Notes under the pieces: model-generated
What the model saw: only the letters and a program-made list of their open reading frames with translations
Told to the model about the DNA's origin: nothing
Database searches by the model: none
Part shown: positions 62,041-64,000 of the stretch, piece after piece
Layout: each line of letters starts with the position of its first letter
Numbering within the stretch: the stretch's first letter is position 1
Position numbers and translations under genes: made by a program
Source: Neoalteromonas flava
GTDB taxonomy: Bacteria; Pseudomonadota; Gammaproteobacteria; Enterobacterales; Alteromonadaceae
Reading direction: 5' to 3'
NCBI RefSeq assembly: GCF_002807685.1
Contig: NZ_PEAX01000003.1
Location: 496,001-560,000, forward strand
DNA: 64,000 bases

Positions 62041-62269
62041 AATCAATTTCCAAATTGTTTTGCTGAGTGTATCAGTGTAGCAAACGAAAAGACTACTGTT
62101 ATCTTGTCTAAGAAATGCAGCTTTACGTTAGTTCTAAATACTTGTTTTAATGTGATTAATAAGGATGAATAACACTAATTTAGGTAGGGTTAATCAATCG
62201 GAGCTCAATTTTAATAGTGTGGCATAGGCCTGTCCGTTTTATGTTCTATTCTCACCACTAATGCACCAT
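62041..62269. promoter_or_regulatory. Spacer upstream of rimK operon
   Basis: About 229 AT-rich bases between the rimK start and the stop of the SGNH gene, both on the minus strand. It must carry the rimK promoter and the end of the upstream transcript. I found no clear terminator hairpin or -35/-10 pair. Confidence 0.4.
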
Positions 62270-63967
62270 TCAGTTGCTAAGTGTTTCAATTAACCTGAGC
62301 GTAGAGGGACTGACATCGCCAGCGCGTTGAGCCCGTAGTGCATAGAAAAGCGCTTCTGTTGTGCGTTGCTGCTGAACAAGTAGTTCAGCCGCTTTAGCAT
62401 TCGCTATTGGGTCGTGCGGTAGTGCATCAGCGATTAATTGTGAGGTTTTGACCAACATGTTTAGATTGGTCTCAGCTTGATAACGCTGAGCCGATTGCTG
62501 CGCCATGGTCAGCCAACTAATTTGTTTACGAAACTGCTGTAAACCTAAAGTCTGCTGCCAATCATTCGGTGGGGGTAATGCGACGGGCTTTGGCGAATCG
62601 GTAAATGGATAGTCTGCCATCAGGGTTATTATGCTTGCGAACCCGAAATATTCTTCAGCAGGCAGGAGAGGGCGCCGTTGCCATGCTGTAGTGGTATCAA
62701 TTGTTTGCCAGGGGCGAAATAGACCAGACTGCGACATGCTTTGATACACGGCATCTGCAATCACAAAATAGCCAGGTACGTTGGGATGTAAATGTTCGAG
62801 CATTAAATTGCGCCCGATGATCTGGTCTTTGCTGCGTTGCTCCAATGCCGCTAATGCGTCAACCAAATACACGCCAGATTCCTGCGCCAAGGATTTTATA
62901 ATAGCGTTGATTGCTTCGGGTGCTCTAAAACGCAATAAGTCGTGCTCTTTGGCCAATAAGTAATGATGTTTAGCGCGTTGCATGTCAGCTGTGGCCTCAA
63001 ACGCTTTGGCTAGCTGATAGTGTAGATCCGCAGACGTTGAATCTTGCCATTGAGTCGCCAGCGTAATTAGCGCTTGGGGTGCAGTCACTGTTGCCTTGAC
63101 TTGGGAAAACTCATTGGGGACTGGTTGACTGGCAAAGGGCGCCTGATCGCGAAGATTACTGGCAATTGTACTGATAAAAACAGGGATCCCAGCCGCTTGA
63201 TACCGAGCAATAAGGCGCTGCATATTGCTTGAAAACTGCTCAAGCCCGGCTGCATAAAGTGCTGAATCCTTCTCGATACTTTGGTGCTTAGCGACTTGCG
63301 ACATAACCGTTCGTCGCGATTGTTCATTCGAGGATTGGTTTGTTGGTGGATTAAGTGCGTAAATAACGCGTTGTAGTAATTGGTAAGTGTGCAAATCCTT
63401 TAACCACAGCATGGCACGGGTTAACCAGTATTGTTCGCCCAAGGTGAAATTAGAACCCACGCCAAGTACGCCAAGGTATTCATTGTGCCCCGCATAGATG
63501 ACGACTGCGTCAGGTTGTTGAGCAATAATCTCATCCGCTAAGTCCAATAGCGTGTGCGAGTTTACTGCAGATAATGCGGTATTTATCACCTCTACATAGC
63601 GCCCGGGTAAACTGGCTTTGAGTCGGTGATCAAGCATGCCCGCTAGCGATGCCCCTAATCCATAAGGGTAACCCGCAGCCGTTGAGCCTCCCTGCACAAA
63701 GATTCGAAAACCATTGGCAGGCTTTTGCTTGAGCAAAAAATTGGCTTCTAAGGTTACATTTGGCGCACCGCTCTGAGGTGGAAAATAGCGTGTTAAGACA
63801 TCCGGGCGTGGCAGTTGGTAATCCGCATGTGCAGGATTATCAATAAATAACGGGGTAGGCGGCGTGATAGAAAGCAGACGCAAACTCAATTCAAACAGAA
63901 TAAAAAACAGGAAGGGAATGCACAACATGATCGCTCTGAACAGCCAAACTTTAGAGTTCACTTGCAT
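62270..63967 (-). CDS. Membrane-anchored SGNH/GDSL hydrolase-like protein
   Basis: A 565-residue protein with one N-terminal membrane helix (residues 8-30, LFRAIMLCIPFLFFILFELSL) and a large periplasmic part. The SGNH hydrolase blocks are recognisable: FVQGGSTAAGYP at 90-101 with Ser95, Asn136 in ALSAVNSHTLLD, YAGHNEYLG with Asn162, and HLHPN with catalytic-type His394. A C-terminal region from about 460 has helical, TPR-like sequence. Substrate is unknown; similar proteins are often linked to polysaccharide acylation. An upstream gene on the same strand seems to overlap its ATG (63967). Confidence 0.75.
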   Translation of the reverse strand: MQVNSKVWLFRAIMLCIPFLFFILFELSLRLLSITPPTPLFIDNPAHADYQLPRPDVLTRYFPPQSGAPNVTLEANFLLKQKPANGFRIFVQGGSTAAGYPYGLGASLAGMLDHRLKASLPGRYVEVINTALSAVNSHTLLDLADEIIAQQPDAVVIYAGHNEYLGVLGVGSNFTLGEQYWLTRAMLWLKDLHTYQLLQRVIYALNPPTNQSSNEQSRRTVMSQVAKHQSIEKDSALYAAGLEQFSSNMQRLIARYQAAGIPVFISTIASNLRDQAPFASQPVPNEFSQVKATVTAPQALITLATQWQDSTSADLHYQLAKAFEATADMQRAKHHYLLAKEHDLLRFRAPEAINAIIKSLAQESGVYLVDALAALEQRSKDQIIGRNLMLEHLHPNVPGYFVIADAVYQSMSQSGLFRPWQTIDTTTAWQRRPLLPAEEYFGFASIITLMADYPFTDSPKPVALPPPNDWQQTLGLQQFRKQISWLTMAQQSAQRYQAETNLNMLVKTSQLIADALPHDPIANAKAAELLVQQQRTTEALFYALRAQRAGDVSPSTLRLIETLSN

Positions 63968-64000
63968 TATTGTCCTGCCATTTGCTGGTTAATTTGCTGC
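63967..64000 (-). CDS. Possible 3' end of an upstream gene
   Basis: On the minus strand, a frame reading QQINQQMAGQ stops at TAA (63967-63969) overlapping the ATG of the SGNH gene (TAATG). Such overlaps are typical of coupled genes in this window, so this is probably the C-terminus of the preceding gene in the operon. Only ten codons are visible and nothing can be said of its product. Confidence 0.35.
   Translation of the reverse strand, partial: QQINQQMAGQ

Overview
The window looks like chromosomal DNA of a marine gammaproteobacterium, most likely Alteromonadales (Alteromonadaceae-like). This rests on protein family content and gene order, not on a database search. The support is an SMC rather than MukBEF condensin beside zipA and ligA, the comEC-msbA-lpxK-ycaR-kdsB run, a sdhCDAB-sucABCD block divergent from gltA, and two large Caulobacter-type TonB-dependent receptors beside flavin-dependent halogenases. 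I saw no rRNA, tRNA, CRISPR array, transposase, integrase or phage gene.

Layout. 1-1233: 3' end of a TonB-dependent receptor, then a DUF1244 gene and cdd. 2.0-5.2 kb: an NlpI-like lipoprotein, a secreted repeat protein carrying a metzincin-like zinc motif, and cysZ. 5.4-12.3 kb: smc, zipA, ligA. 12.3-19.1 kb: a DUF2062 gene (opposite strand), comEC, then the LPS genes msbA, lpxK, a Trm112-like gene and kdsB, packed with small overlaps. 19.1-32.5 kb: housekeeping and accessory genes: an SDR, a kelch protein, rimO, a DUF2919-like gene, an unknown gene, a LysR regulator, a DedA-like membrane protein, tcdA, lhgO, a glutathionyl-hydroquinone reductase, a pirin, the GDP-mannose pair manC-manB, and a DUF3429 gene.

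32.5-44.2 kb is a TCA-cycle block: gltA on the minus strand, divergent from sdhCDAB, then sucAB and sucCD. It has its own promoters and terminators. SucB carries two lipoyl domains instead of one.

44.2-58.3 kb is the most distinctive region: TonB receptor, halogenase, halogenase, TonB receptor, then a lipoprotein pullulanase with three C-terminal X25-type modules. Both receptor genes have the same 14-base, nearly palindromic, CpG-centred element upstream, which resembles a LacI-family operator. I read this as an alpha-glucan (pullulan/starch) uptake and degradation locus that includes two flavin halogenase-like enzymes of unknown substrate.

58.5-64 kb: a very small charged ORF, an HdfR-like LysR regulator, and a minus-strand operon of rimK, an M14/AstE-like deacylase and a RimB-like retropepsin-fold protease. 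The last complete gene is a membrane-anchored SGNH-hydrolase-like protein.
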